Source of the DNA: Lysobacteraceae bacterium
GTDB lineage: Bacteria > Pseudomonadota > Gammaproteobacteria > Nitrococcales > AK92
Direction: 5' to 3'
Assembly: GCA_012523465.1 (NCBI GenBank)
Contig: JAAYIK010000023.1
Span: forward strand, 1 to 35,817
Length of the DNA: 35,817 nt
Shown one piece after another: positions 22,868-31,729 of the stretch. The notes below the pieces were generated by a model. The model saw only the letters and a program-made list of their open reading frames with translations. It was not told the origin of the DNA and ran no database searches. Position numbers and translations under genes: made by a program. How positions within the stretch are numbered: the stretch's first letter is position 1; every line of letters starts with the position of its first letter.

Positions 22868-23824
22868 ATGAAAGTCCTGACGCTGAGAATCCGTTTCCTT
22901 ACGCCAGCGTTTCTCGGCGACGCCGAGCAAAAAAGCGCCTGGCGCACGCCACCCTTCAAGGCGCAACTGCGGCAATGGTGGCGGATCGAGAAAGCCGCGG
23001 AGCGGCTGAGCTGGGAGGAGATCCGCAGGCTGGAAGGGGAGCTGTTCGGGCACGCCAGGCCGGATGGCAAGCCCAGGCGCAGCCAGGTGCGGCTGCGGCT
23101 CGACCGGTGGCGGCCGGGGCAGGCGAGGCCCTTTGAGCAGCCATTGCTCAAGCAGACCAAGAAGTCGGAGTCGCCAGCTCCCGAGTACCTTGCCTATGGA
23201 CCGTTTTCGCAGAGGCGGCCTGCCATCGACGCTGGCGACGGCGCCGAGCTGCGCCTTGCGGTGCCGGAGGAAAGGCGGCCGGAACTGGAGCGCGTGCTGG
23301 GGCTGATGCACCGCTTCGGCACGGTTGGTAGCAGCAGCCGCAATGGCTGGGGTGCCTACGCCCTGGAGGACGCGCCGGAGATCCCGCTGGAGCGCTATCT
23401 GATCGACTGGCGCGAGGCGCTCGAGGAAAGCTGGGTGCGCGGCATCGGCAAGGACGAGCAGGGGCCGCTCATCTGGCGCACCAGCGAAGGTTACGACCGT
23501 TGGCACGAGGCCATGAAGACGCTGGCTGAGCTGCGCAAGAAGGTAAACAGCGTGTCCACGCAGGCGGATTTGCGCTGCCTGGTTTCGTATCCGGTGACCA
23601 AGATGCGACAACAGGGGTGGAGAAACAGCGACCGTCTGCCCGGCACGTTGCGTTTCAAGGTCCTCAAGCAAGGCGAGCAATACTACGGCCAGGCCGTGCA
23701 TCTACCTTGCCGTCCCAACGACGACATGTTCAGGAGGGCCAAACTGTCCCGCGATCAGTTGTGGCATCTCTGGCGGAACGTGCATCGCCTGCTCGATGGG
23801 AAGATGCAGCGCGTCGCCGCCTGA
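22868..23824 (+). CDS. cmr1: Type III-B CRISPR RAMP protein Cmr1
   Basis: A 318-aa RAMP protein. The N-terminus LTLRIRFLTPAFLGDAEQ and the following WRTPPFKAQLRQWWR are the Cmr1 signature (the RAMP fold strand and the arginine-rich helix). A glycine-rich stretch, FGTVGSSSRNGWGAY (about 155-169), forms the typical RNA-contacting loop. Cmr1 caps the Cmr complex near the 3' end of the crRNA and helps in target RNA capture. ATG at 22868 follows GGGGAGCAAGAGC. cas10 begins 16 bases after its stop. Confidence 0.93.
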   Translation: MKVLTLRIRFLTPAFLGDAEQKSAWRTPPFKAQLRQWWRIEKAAERLSWEEIRRLEGELFGHARPDGKPRRSQVRLRLDRWRPGQARPFEQPLLKQTKKSESPAPEYLAYGPFSQRRPAIDAGDGAELRLAVPEERRPELERVLGLMHRFGTVGSSSRNGWGAYALEDAPEIPLERYLIDWREALEESWVRGIGKDEQGPLIWRTSEGYDRWHEAMKTLAELRKKVNSVSTQADLRCLVSYPVTKMRQQGWRNSDRLPGTLRFKVLKQGEQYYGQAVHLPCRPNDDMFRRAKLSRDQLWHLWRNVHRLLDGKMQRVAA

Positions 23825-23840
23825 GGGGAGGAATCGATAC

Positions 23841-26804
23841 ATGAGCGACTTGCTTTGGCAGGCCAAGCTGCATGCGCGGTTGCACGATCCGGCCGAGAAG
23901 GCACTGGTGCTGTTGCGTGATCCCGCCGGTCACGAGAGCGGCACCGTGCGCACGCTGCATGAATGGCTGTTCCCGCAAGGGGTGAGCTCGCAGGTGCGAG
24001 CCGCCGTCCGGCGCGCTGACTGGTGGGCGTCGGCGGCCGATCGGCCACAGTTCCCGCGTGAACGGGACGATGGTCCCTACGTCCCATGGGCGCAAGTGAA
24101 TTTCGCGCGCGAACCAGTGCTCATCGGTGCTCTGAATGGTGCTGCGTTCGATTTGCAGCAGCAAGGTGGTTTGAAAGACACCGACGTTCAGACGGTAAAG
24201 GAGAAGAGCCTTTCCCACTTCCGGCGGCTGCTTGATGCCGTATCCGCGGGACGTGACCAGCGCAAGGCGGCCCTCGTGCTGTGGCGCTTCGGACCGGAGC
24301 TCGTGGAGGACGACGAGCCGGAGGCAGATGGCGTCGAGGACAAGGAAGGCCAGAAGAAGAAGGTGAGGCTCGGCCAGCTCTGGCGCATGCTGCCCGCCGA
24401 CACGCGGGTGCCGGATCACAGCATCTGGGAGCATCTGGACCTCGTGGCTGCCTTCGCCGGTGCCTTCATCGCCGATCCCAAGAGGCAGTGCGCGCTGCTC
24501 AGCCTCAGCATCGGCCCGGTGCAGGACTTCATTGCCGCCGCGCGGACCACCTCGGACCTCTGGGCGGGCTCCCACCTGCTTTCCTATATGGCTTGGGAGG
24601 CGATGCGGCTCGTCTGCGCGGAGCTGGGGCCTGAGGCCATTCTGTTCCCGCGCCTGCGTGGCGTGCCGCTGGTGGACCTTTGGCTCATCAAGGATTGCGG
24701 TCTGCCGCGTGAGTTGTTCGATGGGCAGGCCTGGACGCGCGGCACAACCGACGCCAATCCGCTCTTCAGCGCCGCGCTGCCGAACCGCTTCGTCGCCGTG
24801 GTCCCGGCTGCGCAGGCAGAGGCGCTGGCCCGTCGCATCGAGGCGCACTTGCGCACGTGGGTGATCGAACAGGCCGACGAAGCCTTCCGCCGCGTGCTGG
24901 AGAAGGCCGGTAGCACGCCCGATCCGCGCATGCGCGGCTTCCGCCAGATCCGCGAACAGCTCGCCGACTTCCCAGAAGTGCACTGGGCCGTCGTGCCTTA
25001 CGACGCCCTAGTCGCCGAGGGCAAGGACGGACTCGATGTGTCGCGGCTTGCGCAAGCGATGGCGCCGTTTTTCCCCGGTGCGCCGGAGCAGCGGGGGTTC
25101 CTCGGTAGTCGAGCCTGGAGCGTGTTGCGCCGCCCGCTGGAGCTCGAAGGCAATGCCAAGTTCTACGTTCCCAATCCTGGCGTGCTGTACCCCGCGGTGC
25201 ACGCCCTGACCGATCGAGTGCTCGCGGCGGCGAAGTCGGTACGGCCTTTCTCGGCGCTGGCGCAGCATGGCTATCGCTGCTCGCTCACCGGCGAGGCCGA
25301 GTGGCTGAGCGACGAGCTGGACTGGGAGGGAAAGGAGAAGACCGACCTGGGTTTGCCGCCCGGTGAGCGCAAGGAGAAGCAGACGCTCTGGATCCGCTTG
25401 GCGCAGGCGCAGCCGAGCTGGGCACGCGAGGGCGAGCACCTGGGGGCACTCGCTACCCTCAAGCGGCTGTGGCCGACCCTGTTCCTGGAGCGGCTCCGGC
25501 AGGACCTCGGCGACGAGGGGACCTTTTCGCGGTTCGTCGTCTCCACCCACGCCATGGCGCTGGTGACCAGCCTGACGAAGGTCGACCTCGCGCGGCTGGA
25601 GTCTGATCCAGAGTTCGAGACACTGCGCAAGGCGCTTGACCAGGTTGAGCCGGTGGCACTGCCACGCAAGCTGGCTCTGGAGCTCACGCGGGAAGAGAAA
25701 GACCGCCTCGCCCGCATCCCGAGCTGGTTGGACGCTGCCCGCGACAAAGGGGAGGAATGCTACGAGGAGGCAGAGGAGTTGTTGAAAAAACTCCTCGGTG
25801 GCACCCGTCCCGAGACGTACTACGCCCTGCTCCTCATGGACGGCGACCGCATGGGGGCGTGGCTCTCCGGTGGCGAGGGGACCACCATCCGCTACCGCGA
25901 CAGCTTCCATCCGCGCCTGCGCCAGGCCATCGAGCAACGCTTCGGTGGCCACGATGATTTGCGAAAGTACCTCGAGGAGCATCGGGCGGTGTCACCGGCG
26001 CGCCATATGGCGATCTCCAGCGCCCTTAACGACTTCTCGCTCTTCATCGCGCGCGACGTGGTGGAAGAGGAGCACATGGGGCGGGTGCTGTACGCGGGCG
26101 GCGACGACCTGCTCGCCATGTTCGCCGCGAGCGACCTGCTGCCTGCCATGCGCCGGCTGCGGCACGCCTACGCTGGCATGGCCTTGGCGGGGGAAGAGAG
26201 CACTCCGTCCGGGATGCGCTTCCGCAACGGCTTCGTTTGGCGCAAGGGACGGCTGCATCTCACCATGGGCGAAAGAGCGACGACCTCGGCCGGCGCCGTC
26301 ATCGCTCACCACCAGGCGCCCCTCAGTGCCGTGTTGCGCGAGCTGCGCGCCGCCGAGCAGCGGGCCAAGCGTCACCGCTGCCCGTGGACCGGCCGCGATC
26401 GCGACGCCTTCAGCCTGAGCCTCATCAAGCGCAGCGGCGGCGTGGTGCGCTTTACCTCGCGCTGGTTCAGCCAGGGTGAGAACGACGTGATTCTCCGCCT
26501 GCTGGAGATGGTGGCCGCGCTGTCGGCGGAAGGCGTCTCCCGGCGTGCCGCCTACAACACCTTCGACTGGCTCGCGAACCTGCCCGAGCCGAGCGAGGTG
26601 GGCGGCGAAGAGCCGTTCCGGCAGATGCTGGAAGCCATGCTGGCGTACCAGTTCGCGCGGCAGGGTATGAAGGAGCCCGCGCCGCATGTCAGGCAGCTCG
26701 CCCGGCTGTGTCCGGCGAGATGCGCCAATGAGGCCGCGGAGTACATCAAGGGGTTCCTGGCCGTGGCCGAATTCCTGAGCCGCGACGTTCGGAGCGCGTC
26801 ATGA
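23841..26804 (+). CDS. cmr2: Type III-B Cas10/Cmr2, HD and GGDD domains intact
   Basis: A 987-aa large subunit. The N-terminal HD domain shows KLHARLHDPAEKAL (H15-D16), then RADWWASAADR and PDHSIWEHLDLVAA. The two Palm domains follow; the catalytic one keeps YAGGDDLLAMF with GGDD at 753-756, so it should make cyclic oligoadenylate from ATP when target RNA is bound. A cysteine segment (YRCSLTGE) lies in the middle, as in other Cmr2 proteins. Start at 23841 has GGGGAGG before it; an upstream ATG at 23796 lies inside cmr1. The stop overlaps the ATG of cmr3 by four bases. Both signalling and possibly ssDNA cutting activities should be present. Confidence 0.97.
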   Translation: MSDLLWQAKLHARLHDPAEKALVLLRDPAGHESGTVRTLHEWLFPQGVSSQVRAAVRRADWWASAADRPQFPRERDDGPYVPWAQVNFAREPVLIGALNGAAFDLQQQGGLKDTDVQTVKEKSLSHFRRLLDAVSAGRDQRKAALVLWRFGPELVEDDEPEADGVEDKEGQKKKVRLGQLWRMLPADTRVPDHSIWEHLDLVAAFAGAFIADPKRQCALLSLSIGPVQDFIAAARTTSDLWAGSHLLSYMAWEAMRLVCAELGPEAILFPRLRGVPLVDLWLIKDCGLPRELFDGQAWTRGTTDANPLFSAALPNRFVAVVPAAQAEALARRIEAHLRTWVIEQADEAFRRVLEKAGSTPDPRMRGFRQIREQLADFPEVHWAVVPYDALVAEGKDGLDVSRLAQAMAPFFPGAPEQRGFLGSRAWSVLRRPLELEGNAKFYVPNPGVLYPAVHALTDRVLAAAKSVRPFSALAQHGYRCSLTGEAEWLSDELDWEGKEKTDLGLPPGERKEKQTLWIRLAQAQPSWAREGEHLGALATLKRLWPTLFLERLRQDLGDEGTFSRFVVSTHAMALVTSLTKVDLARLESDPEFETLRKALDQVEPVALPRKLALELTREEKDRLARIPSWLDAARDKGEECYEEAEELLKKLLGGTRPETYYALLLMDGDRMGAWLSGGEGTTIRYRDSFHPRLRQAIEQRFGGHDDLRKYLEEHRAVSPARHMAISSALNDFSLFIARDVVEEEHMGRVLYAGGDDLLAMFAASDLLPAMRRLRHAYAGMALAGEESTPSGMRFRNGFVWRKGRLHLTMGERATTSAGAVIAHHQAPLSAVLRELRAAEQRAKRHRCPWTGRDRDAFSLSLIKRSGGVVRFTSRWFSQGENDVILRLLEMVAALSAEGVSRRAAYNTFDWLANLPEPSEVGGEEPFRQMLEAMLAYQFARQGMKEPAPHVRQLARLCPARCANEAAEYIKGFLAVAEFLSRDVRSAS

Positions 26805-27991
26805 CTGCATATCGCTTCATCGAGCCATTGGATGTGCTGTACCTGCGCGGCAACCACCTGTTCGGCGAAGACAGCGCGCTGGGCCGGGTGGTGATGCCGC
26901 CTTGGCCGACGGTGTTCGCCGGCGCCTTGCGCAGCCGCATGCTGGTGGACGCTGGCACGGAGCCGAGTGCCTATGCCGAAGGGCGGATGCCCTCGGAGCC
27001 ATATGCGACCGTTCTGGGGACGCCCGCGCGGCCCGGTACCTTCGCCCTGGGGGCGGTGCTCCTTGCGCGCCGCAATGGCGATCGCTTGGAGCGCTTCTAT
27101 CCGCTGCCGGCCGACGTGCAGCTCTTTGAGCTCAGCAAGGCGAGCGAGGCGCAAGGTGGTCAATGGGAGAAGGGGCAAGACGGCACCCTGGAGATCCACC
27201 GTCTGCAGCCGGCGCGGCTCGATGCGGCGCTTGTCTGCAGCGGTGCAACCGCGAAACTGCCCGTGCTCTGCCGGGCGGAGGCCGGCAAGCCCGCCAGTGG
27301 GTATCTGCTGACCGAGGAGGGCTGGCGGCGCTACCTCGTGGGCGACGCGCTCGCGCCAGCGCATTTTGTCAAGCGCAACGAGCTGTGGACGCTGGAAGGG
27401 CGGCTGGGCATCGCTCTGGAAATCGCGGAGCGGCGCACGAAGAAAAGTGCACTTTACACCACGGAAACCGTGGCACTGCGGCCGGGCGTCGGCTTCCTGG
27501 TGGGCGTCAGTGGCGTCGATGATGCCCTGTTGCCCGCCGACGGCCTGTTGCGCCTGGGCGGCGACGGACGGGCAGCGGCCGTCGCTGCCGCGCCACAGCC
27601 TACCGCTCTCGAGCCGGACTGGGCGCGGATCCGGCAGACAGGCGCCTTCCGCATCGTGCTGCTCTCCCCGGGCCTTTTCCCGGGCGGCTGGCGGCTGCCT
27701 GGCCTCGATGCCGACGGGCGCTGGCGCTGTCAGGGAGCGACCGCCCGCCTGGTTTGTGCCGCCGTGGGGCGGGCCGAGGTGATTAGCGGTTGGGATGTAG
27801 CCACCAAGCGACCCAAGCCGGCCCAGCGTTTCGTTCCGACGGGCGCGGTGTACTGGCTGGAGGAATTCGAGGGGGATATCGCCGCGCTTCGCAAGCTTGC
27901 CAAGGACGGCCTCTGGGGCCTGAACGACGATAATCATGACCCACAGCGACGGGCCGAAGGCTTCAATCGCTTTGCCGTCGCCAACGCGTGA
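26801..27991 (+). CDS. cmr3: Type III-B CRISPR protein Cmr3
   Basis: A 396-aa RAMP protein. The N-terminus RFIEPLDVLYLRGNHLFGE, then MPPWPTVFAGALRSRML, is the Cmr3 family pattern (PLD.L..R, with the PxPS/T..GALR-like turn). It pairs with Cmr2 and holds the 5' handle of the crRNA. The ATG overlaps the cas10 stop (ATGA), so translation of the two partners is coupled. The C-terminal part has LSPGLFPGGWRLPG and VISGWDVATKRPKPAQRFVPTGAVY, the latter typical of Cmr3 C-termini. Gap to cmr4 is 11 bases. Confidence 0.95.
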   Translation: MTAYRFIEPLDVLYLRGNHLFGEDSALGRVVMPPWPTVFAGALRSRMLVDAGTEPSAYAEGRMPSEPYATVLGTPARPGTFALGAVLLARRNGDRLERFYPLPADVQLFELSKASEAQGGQWEKGQDGTLEIHRLQPARLDAALVCSGATAKLPVLCRAEAGKPASGYLLTEEGWRRYLVGDALAPAHFVKRNELWTLEGRLGIALEIAERRTKKSALYTTETVALRPGVGFLVGVSGVDDALLPADGLLRLGGDGRAAAVAAAPQPTALEPDWARIRQTGAFRIVLLSPGLFPGGWRLPGLDADGRWRCQGATARLVCAAVGRAEVISGWDVATKRPKPAQRFVPTGAVYWLEEFEGDIAALRKLAKDGLWGLNDDNHDPQRRAEGFNRFAVANA

Positions 27992-28002
27992 GAACCGGAA
28001 CC

Positions 28003-28890
28003 ATGTACCAGAAGAAAGCAGCGATTTTTCTCTACTGCGTCAGTCCTGTCCACATGGGTGCAGGCTCAGCCATCGGTGTTGTCGACAACCCCATCCAGAG
28101 GGAGGCGCATACCGGTCATCCGAGCTTTGCCGGCTCCGGCATCAAGGGCGCGGTGCGGCACGGCTTCGAACTGCTGGCTGGCGAAGGCGCGAGGGACAAG
28201 GCGGAAGCCATTTTCGGCAGCAACACCCGGGCAGGTGCCGCCAGTTTCGGCGACGCTCAGCTGGTGCTGTTTCCCGTGCGCTCGACCCGTCATGGCTATG
28301 TCTACGCGACCAGCTCTCAGGCGCTGGCCCGCGCCGCCCGGCTGCTTGCGCTGCTGGGACTGGAGCTCGACTGGCGCGTGCCCGACGTAGCCGAAGGCCA
28401 GGCGCTGCTCGGCGAGCAGGGCAAGGCCGAGCTGGCGGGCGGTGGCAAGCTGGATCTGGAGTTCTTCCAGTACACTGCGCAGGCAAGTGCTGCCGTGGAG
28501 GCTGTGGCCAGCTGGCTGGCCGACAAGGCCCTACCGACCGACGGCGGCTACGGCTACTTCCGCGACAAGATTCGCCGCCACATGGTGGTTCTGTCCGACA
28601 CGGACTTCAGCTATTTCGTCCAGAACGCCACCCTGGTGGAGCCGCACGTGCGCATCAACGAGGAAACCGTCACCGCCGACGAGGGTGGCCTGTTCTACAC
28701 CGAGAACCTGCCGCCCGAGTCGTTGCTCATCGCTCCCCTGTTTGCCTCGGCGGAGCGGGGCAGCGAGGGCATGACGGCAGAGCAGGTGATGGGCCACCTG
28801 CGCACCGCTCTGGACAAGAAGGCGATGCAGCTTGGCGGCGATGCCACGACGGGTCGTGGCCTGGTCGTGATGACCCTGGTGGAGGGCTAG
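28003..28890 (+). CDS. cmr4: Type III-B CRISPR RAMP protein Cmr4 (target RNA cutting subunit)
   Basis: A 295-aa backbone RAMP. SPVHMGAGSAIGVVDNPIQRE and HTGHPSFAGSGIKGAVRHG are the Cmr4 hallmarks; D28 in VDNPIQRE corresponds to the catalytic aspartate of the loop that cuts target RNA every six nucleotides, so slicing should be intact. A glycine-rich GGDATTGRGLVVM near the end is the second RAMP motif. I chose the ATG at 28003, where the family N-terminus begins, over GTG at 27988. cmr5 starts four bases after the stop. Confidence 0.96.
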   Translation: MYQKKAAIFLYCVSPVHMGAGSAIGVVDNPIQREAHTGHPSFAGSGIKGAVRHGFELLAGEGARDKAEAIFGSNTRAGAASFGDAQLVLFPVRSTRHGYVYATSSQALARAARLLALLGLELDWRVPDVAEGQALLGEQGKAELAGGGKLDLEFFQYTAQASAAVEAVASWLADKALPTDGGYGYFRDKIRRHMVVLSDTDFSYFVQNATLVEPHVRINEETVTADEGGLFYTENLPPESLLIAPLFASAERGSEGMTAEQVMGHLRTALDKKAMQLGGDATTGRGLVVMTLVEG

Positions 28891-28894
28891 AGCC

Positions 28895-29260
28895 ATGGCA
28901 CGGACCTTGGATCAGCTGCGCGCCGCCGATGCATGGCGACGCGCCATGAATTGCGACGAAGCCTATACCCGCCTGGCCAAGGGCTTGCCGGCGCTCATTA
29001 TGAACAGCGGGCTGATGCAGACGATCGCCTATCTGGAGAGCAAAGGCGGTTCCGAGCATGCCAGGCTCGGCCGCGATCTGCGTGAGTGGCTTGCCACCCG
29101 TTTCCCCAGGCGCTTCGCCAGCTATGAGTTCAGAAGCTTCATGGATGCGCTGATGGAGTGCGAGCCGCTGGAGTTCCAGCAGATCACTGCCGAAGCCCTG
29201 GCCTGGCTGGCCTGGCTGCGGCAGATTGCCCCCGCCGTGACAAGGGAGAAGCAAGGATGA
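28895..29260 (+). CDS. cmr5: Type III-B CRISPR small subunit Cmr5
   Basis: A 121-aa all-helical protein, the size of Cmr5. TLDQLRAADAWRRA, the conserved GLPALIMNSGLMQTIAYLESKG and the final LTAEALAWLAWLR-like helix (EALAWLAWLRQIA) fit the family. Several copies line the Cmr filament and shape the target RNA channel. GGAGGG lies before the ATG, and the stop overlaps the ATG of cmr6. Confidence 0.95.
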   Translation: MARTLDQLRAADAWRRAMNCDEAYTRLAKGLPALIMNSGLMQTIAYLESKGGSEHARLGRDLREWLATRFPRRFASYEFRSFMDALMECEPLEFQQITAEALAWLAWLRQIAPAVTREKQG

Positions 29261-30543
29261 GCGCAAGGATGCATAAAGGGAGACTCGCGGCGGTTCCGCG
29301 ATATCTGGGCCAGGACTTTGACCACACCGCGCCGGGCCACCGGTTCTATCTGTACGCCAAGCTGTGGCAGCCGGACTGGACGCTTTGCGAGGAGGAGGGG
29401 AACGGCACGACCCGCAAGTCCGCAAGGGTCGCAGAGCTGGCCGCGATCTCCCGGCTGACGCTCAACGAAGCCAGCCGGCCCAACCCCAACATCGCCTTGG
29501 TCAATGCCTTGGTCGAGCGCCAACAGTGGCTGGCCGAGAGCATCCTGCGCCAGCCTGGCCGTCGCATCCTGCAGTTGCCTGCACGCGCCGTGGCACCCGT
29601 CGCCACCGGGCTCGGCATGGAGCATCCGCTCGAGAACGGCTTCGCTTTCCTCACCCCCTACGGGCTGCCCTACCTACCTGGGAGCAGCATCAAGGGTGTT
29701 GTGCGGGCAGCTGCTCGCGAGCTCGCGAGTGGCGCCTTCCCCGACCTTGACCCCGCCGGCTGGGACGAGCAGGCCATCGACGCGCTGTTCGGCCCGCCAG
29801 TGGCGGACGGTGAGGCCGAGGACGCCAAGCGCCGGCAAGGGGCGTTGCGCTTCTGGGATGCCTTTCCTTTGCCGCCGATGAACGGCAGCCTGCTGATGGC
29901 GGAGATCATGACGCCGCACCAGGCGCATTACTACATGCAGAACGAACCGCCGCACGATTCGGGTAGTCCGGTCCCGATTCCTTTTCTGGCCATCGCGCCT
30001 GGTGCGCGCTTCGAGTTCGTCGTCGAGTGCGACCTGCGGCGGCTGCGCGAGCACAGGGAGACGCTGGTCGATGGCGAGCGCTGGCGGCAGCTGCTGCAGG
30101 CGGCCTTCGAGCATGCATTCAAGTGGCTGGGGTTCGGCGCCAAGACGGCGGTCGGCTACGGAGCGATGGAGACGGATACGCTCGAGCTGCAGCAGAGGGA
30201 GCGTGCGGCCCGCAAGGCCCAGGAACGCGCGGCGCGGGAGGAGCGCGAGCGCGCCGAGCAGGAAGCGCGCGCGGCGCGGCTCGCCGCCATCGAGGATCCG
30301 CTGTTGCGGGAGCTGGAGCAACTACTCGAAGAGCGCCCGAACAAGGACGAGCCGGACTACGTGTTCCTGATCCCACAGCTGGAAAGCGGCCGTTTTGCCG
30401 GCAACGAGGCCAGGGTGGCCGAGGAGATCAAGAAGCGCATGGAGGCTGCCGGTCGCTGGAATCCCGAGGGCAAGGGCAGCAAGCCGGCGCAAAGGAAAGC
30501 CCACCAATACACGCTGCGGGTGCTGAAACACCTGAAGGAATGA
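29257..30543 (+). CDS. cmr6: Type III-B CRISPR RAMP protein Cmr6 with charged C-terminal extension
   Basis: A 428-aa protein. The RAMP part (about 1-307) has GLGMEHPLENGFAFLTPYG and YLPGSSIKGVVRAAAREL, typical of Cmr6, and ends with KWLGFGAKTAVGYG, the glycine-rich loop. Residues 308-428 form an unusual tail: a long Arg/Glu-rich coiled coil (QRERAARKAQERAAREE and on) followed by a small helical module (PDYVFLIPQLESGRF, RVAEEIKKRMEAAGRW). The usual Cmr6 is nearer 250-330 aa. The ATG at 29257 overlaps the cmr5 stop. Cmr6 sits next to Cmr1 at the 3' end of the crRNA; the tail may bind RNA or another subunit. Confidence 0.93.
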   Translation: MSARMHKGRLAAVPRYLGQDFDHTAPGHRFYLYAKLWQPDWTLCEEEGNGTTRKSARVAELAAISRLTLNEASRPNPNIALVNALVERQQWLAESILRQPGRRILQLPARAVAPVATGLGMEHPLENGFAFLTPYGLPYLPGSSIKGVVRAAARELASGAFPDLDPAGWDEQAIDALFGPPVADGEAEDAKRRQGALRFWDAFPLPPMNGSLLMAEIMTPHQAHYYMQNEPPHDSGSPVPIPFLAIAPGARFEFVVECDLRRLREHRETLVDGERWRQLLQAAFEHAFKWLGFGAKTAVGYGAMETDTLELQQRERAARKAQERAAREERERAEQEARAARLAAIEDPLLRELEQLLEERPNKDEPDYVFLIPQLESGRFAGNEARVAEEIKKRMEAAGRWNPEGKGSKPAQRKAHQYTLRVLKHLKE

Positions 30544-30547
30544 CGCG

Positions 30548-31729
30548 ATGCACACCTTGGTCTCTTTTTTGGGACGCAGTCTCTATCACAAGACGCGCTA
30601 CCTCCTGCCGGATGGTTCCAGCGAAGAAGCGGCTTACGTCGGCTATGGCCTCAGGCGCGCGTTGCAGGTCGATCGCATGGTCATTCTGGGTACCGCCGGC
30701 AGCATGTGGGATCACCTGTTCGAACGTGACGTCGATCTGCAGAGCCGGGGGGAGGATCTGAGGCTCGAGTTGGCTGCGGCAGTTGAGGAGGAGAAGGTCA
30801 CCCAGCAGCAGCTGGACCAGCTGGCGCCCCTGCTCGAAGAACAGCTCGACTGCACGGTCGGCTTGCGCATCATTCCCGAGGCGCTGGAGCCCAGGCAGCA
30901 GGTGGAGTTGCTGCAGGCGTTAGCCGAAGCCAGCGACGGCGCCCAGCGGCTCAGCCTCGACGTCACCCACGGTTTTCGCCACCTGCCCATGCTCACCCTC
31001 ATGGCGGCCCTGTACCTGCGCAGCACGAGGCCCGAGCTGCGCATCGAGGGCATCTGGTATGGCGCTTTTCGCCCGGGCTCCAAGATGACCGAGGTGATCG
31101 ACCTGGGCGGTATCCTCGAGATCGCCGATTGGCTGGATGCGCTGCGTCGGCACGACTGGCTGGGCGACTACGGCGCCGTCGCGGACCTCATCGACGACGA
31201 GGAAACCGGCGAGCTGCTGCGCCAGGCTGCGTTCAACGAGAGCATCCATCAGGGCCAGCAGGCACGCAAGCGGTTGCAGCGTTGCCGCGAGCGGTTGCGC
31301 GAGCGACCGCTGAGCGGACCAGGTGCTCTTTTCCAGCCACTGCTCGAGGAGCGCATCGCCTGGGTCGATCGGCAGCAGCTCTACCAGCGCCAGCGTGAGC
31401 AGGCGCTCAGTGCGCTGCAGCGCGGAGACTTCCTGCGTGCCTCGCTGTATGGCTTCGAAGCCTTCATTACGCGCCTGGTAAGGAGCACCGCGCCGGGCGC
31501 CGATCCAGATAAGTGGAGCGTCAGGGAAAAGGCCAAGGAAGACTACGAGAAGCACAAGCCGCGCGAGAGCTATCGCTGGTACGAACTGCTGCGGAATACG
31601 CGCAACGTGTTGGCGCACGGTACTCGGCCTCAGGAAAAGGAAATCCAGCGGGCACTTGCCTCGCCCCAACAGTTGCGCGCGCTGCTCGAGGAGTGCTTCG
31701 GTAAGCTTCTGCCCGAGGACGACGCATGA
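30548..31729 (+). CDS. csx2: Csx1/Csx2-type CARF-HEPN RNase (TM1812 family)
   Basis: A 393-aa protein. The N-terminal CARF domain begins LVSFLGRSLYHKTRYLLPDG and includes the DxTHG motif in LSLDVTHGFRHLPML (about 136-150). The C-terminal helical HEPN domain ends with RNTRNVLAHG, where R352 and H357 form the Rx4H ribonuclease motif. By family knowledge this is the cyclic-oligoadenylate-activated, sequence-loose RNase that gives type III systems their abortive effect. It is four bases after cmr6 and overlaps cas6, so it is part of the operon. Only one HEPN effector is visible in the window. Confidence 0.9.
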   Translation: MHTLVSFLGRSLYHKTRYLLPDGSSEEAAYVGYGLRRALQVDRMVILGTAGSMWDHLFERDVDLQSRGEDLRLELAAAVEEEKVTQQQLDQLAPLLEEQLDCTVGLRIIPEALEPRQQVELLQALAEASDGAQRLSLDVTHGFRHLPMLTLMAALYLRSTRPELRIEGIWYGAFRPGSKMTEVIDLGGILEIADWLDALRRHDWLGDYGAVADLIDDEETGELLRQAAFNESIHQGQQARKRLQRCRERLRERPLSGPGALFQPLLEERIAWVDRQQLYQRQREQALSALQRGDFLRASLYGFEAFITRLVRSTAPGADPDKWSVREKAKEDYEKHKPRESYRWYELLRNTRNVLAHGTRPQEKEIQRALASPQQLRALLEECFGKLLPEDDA

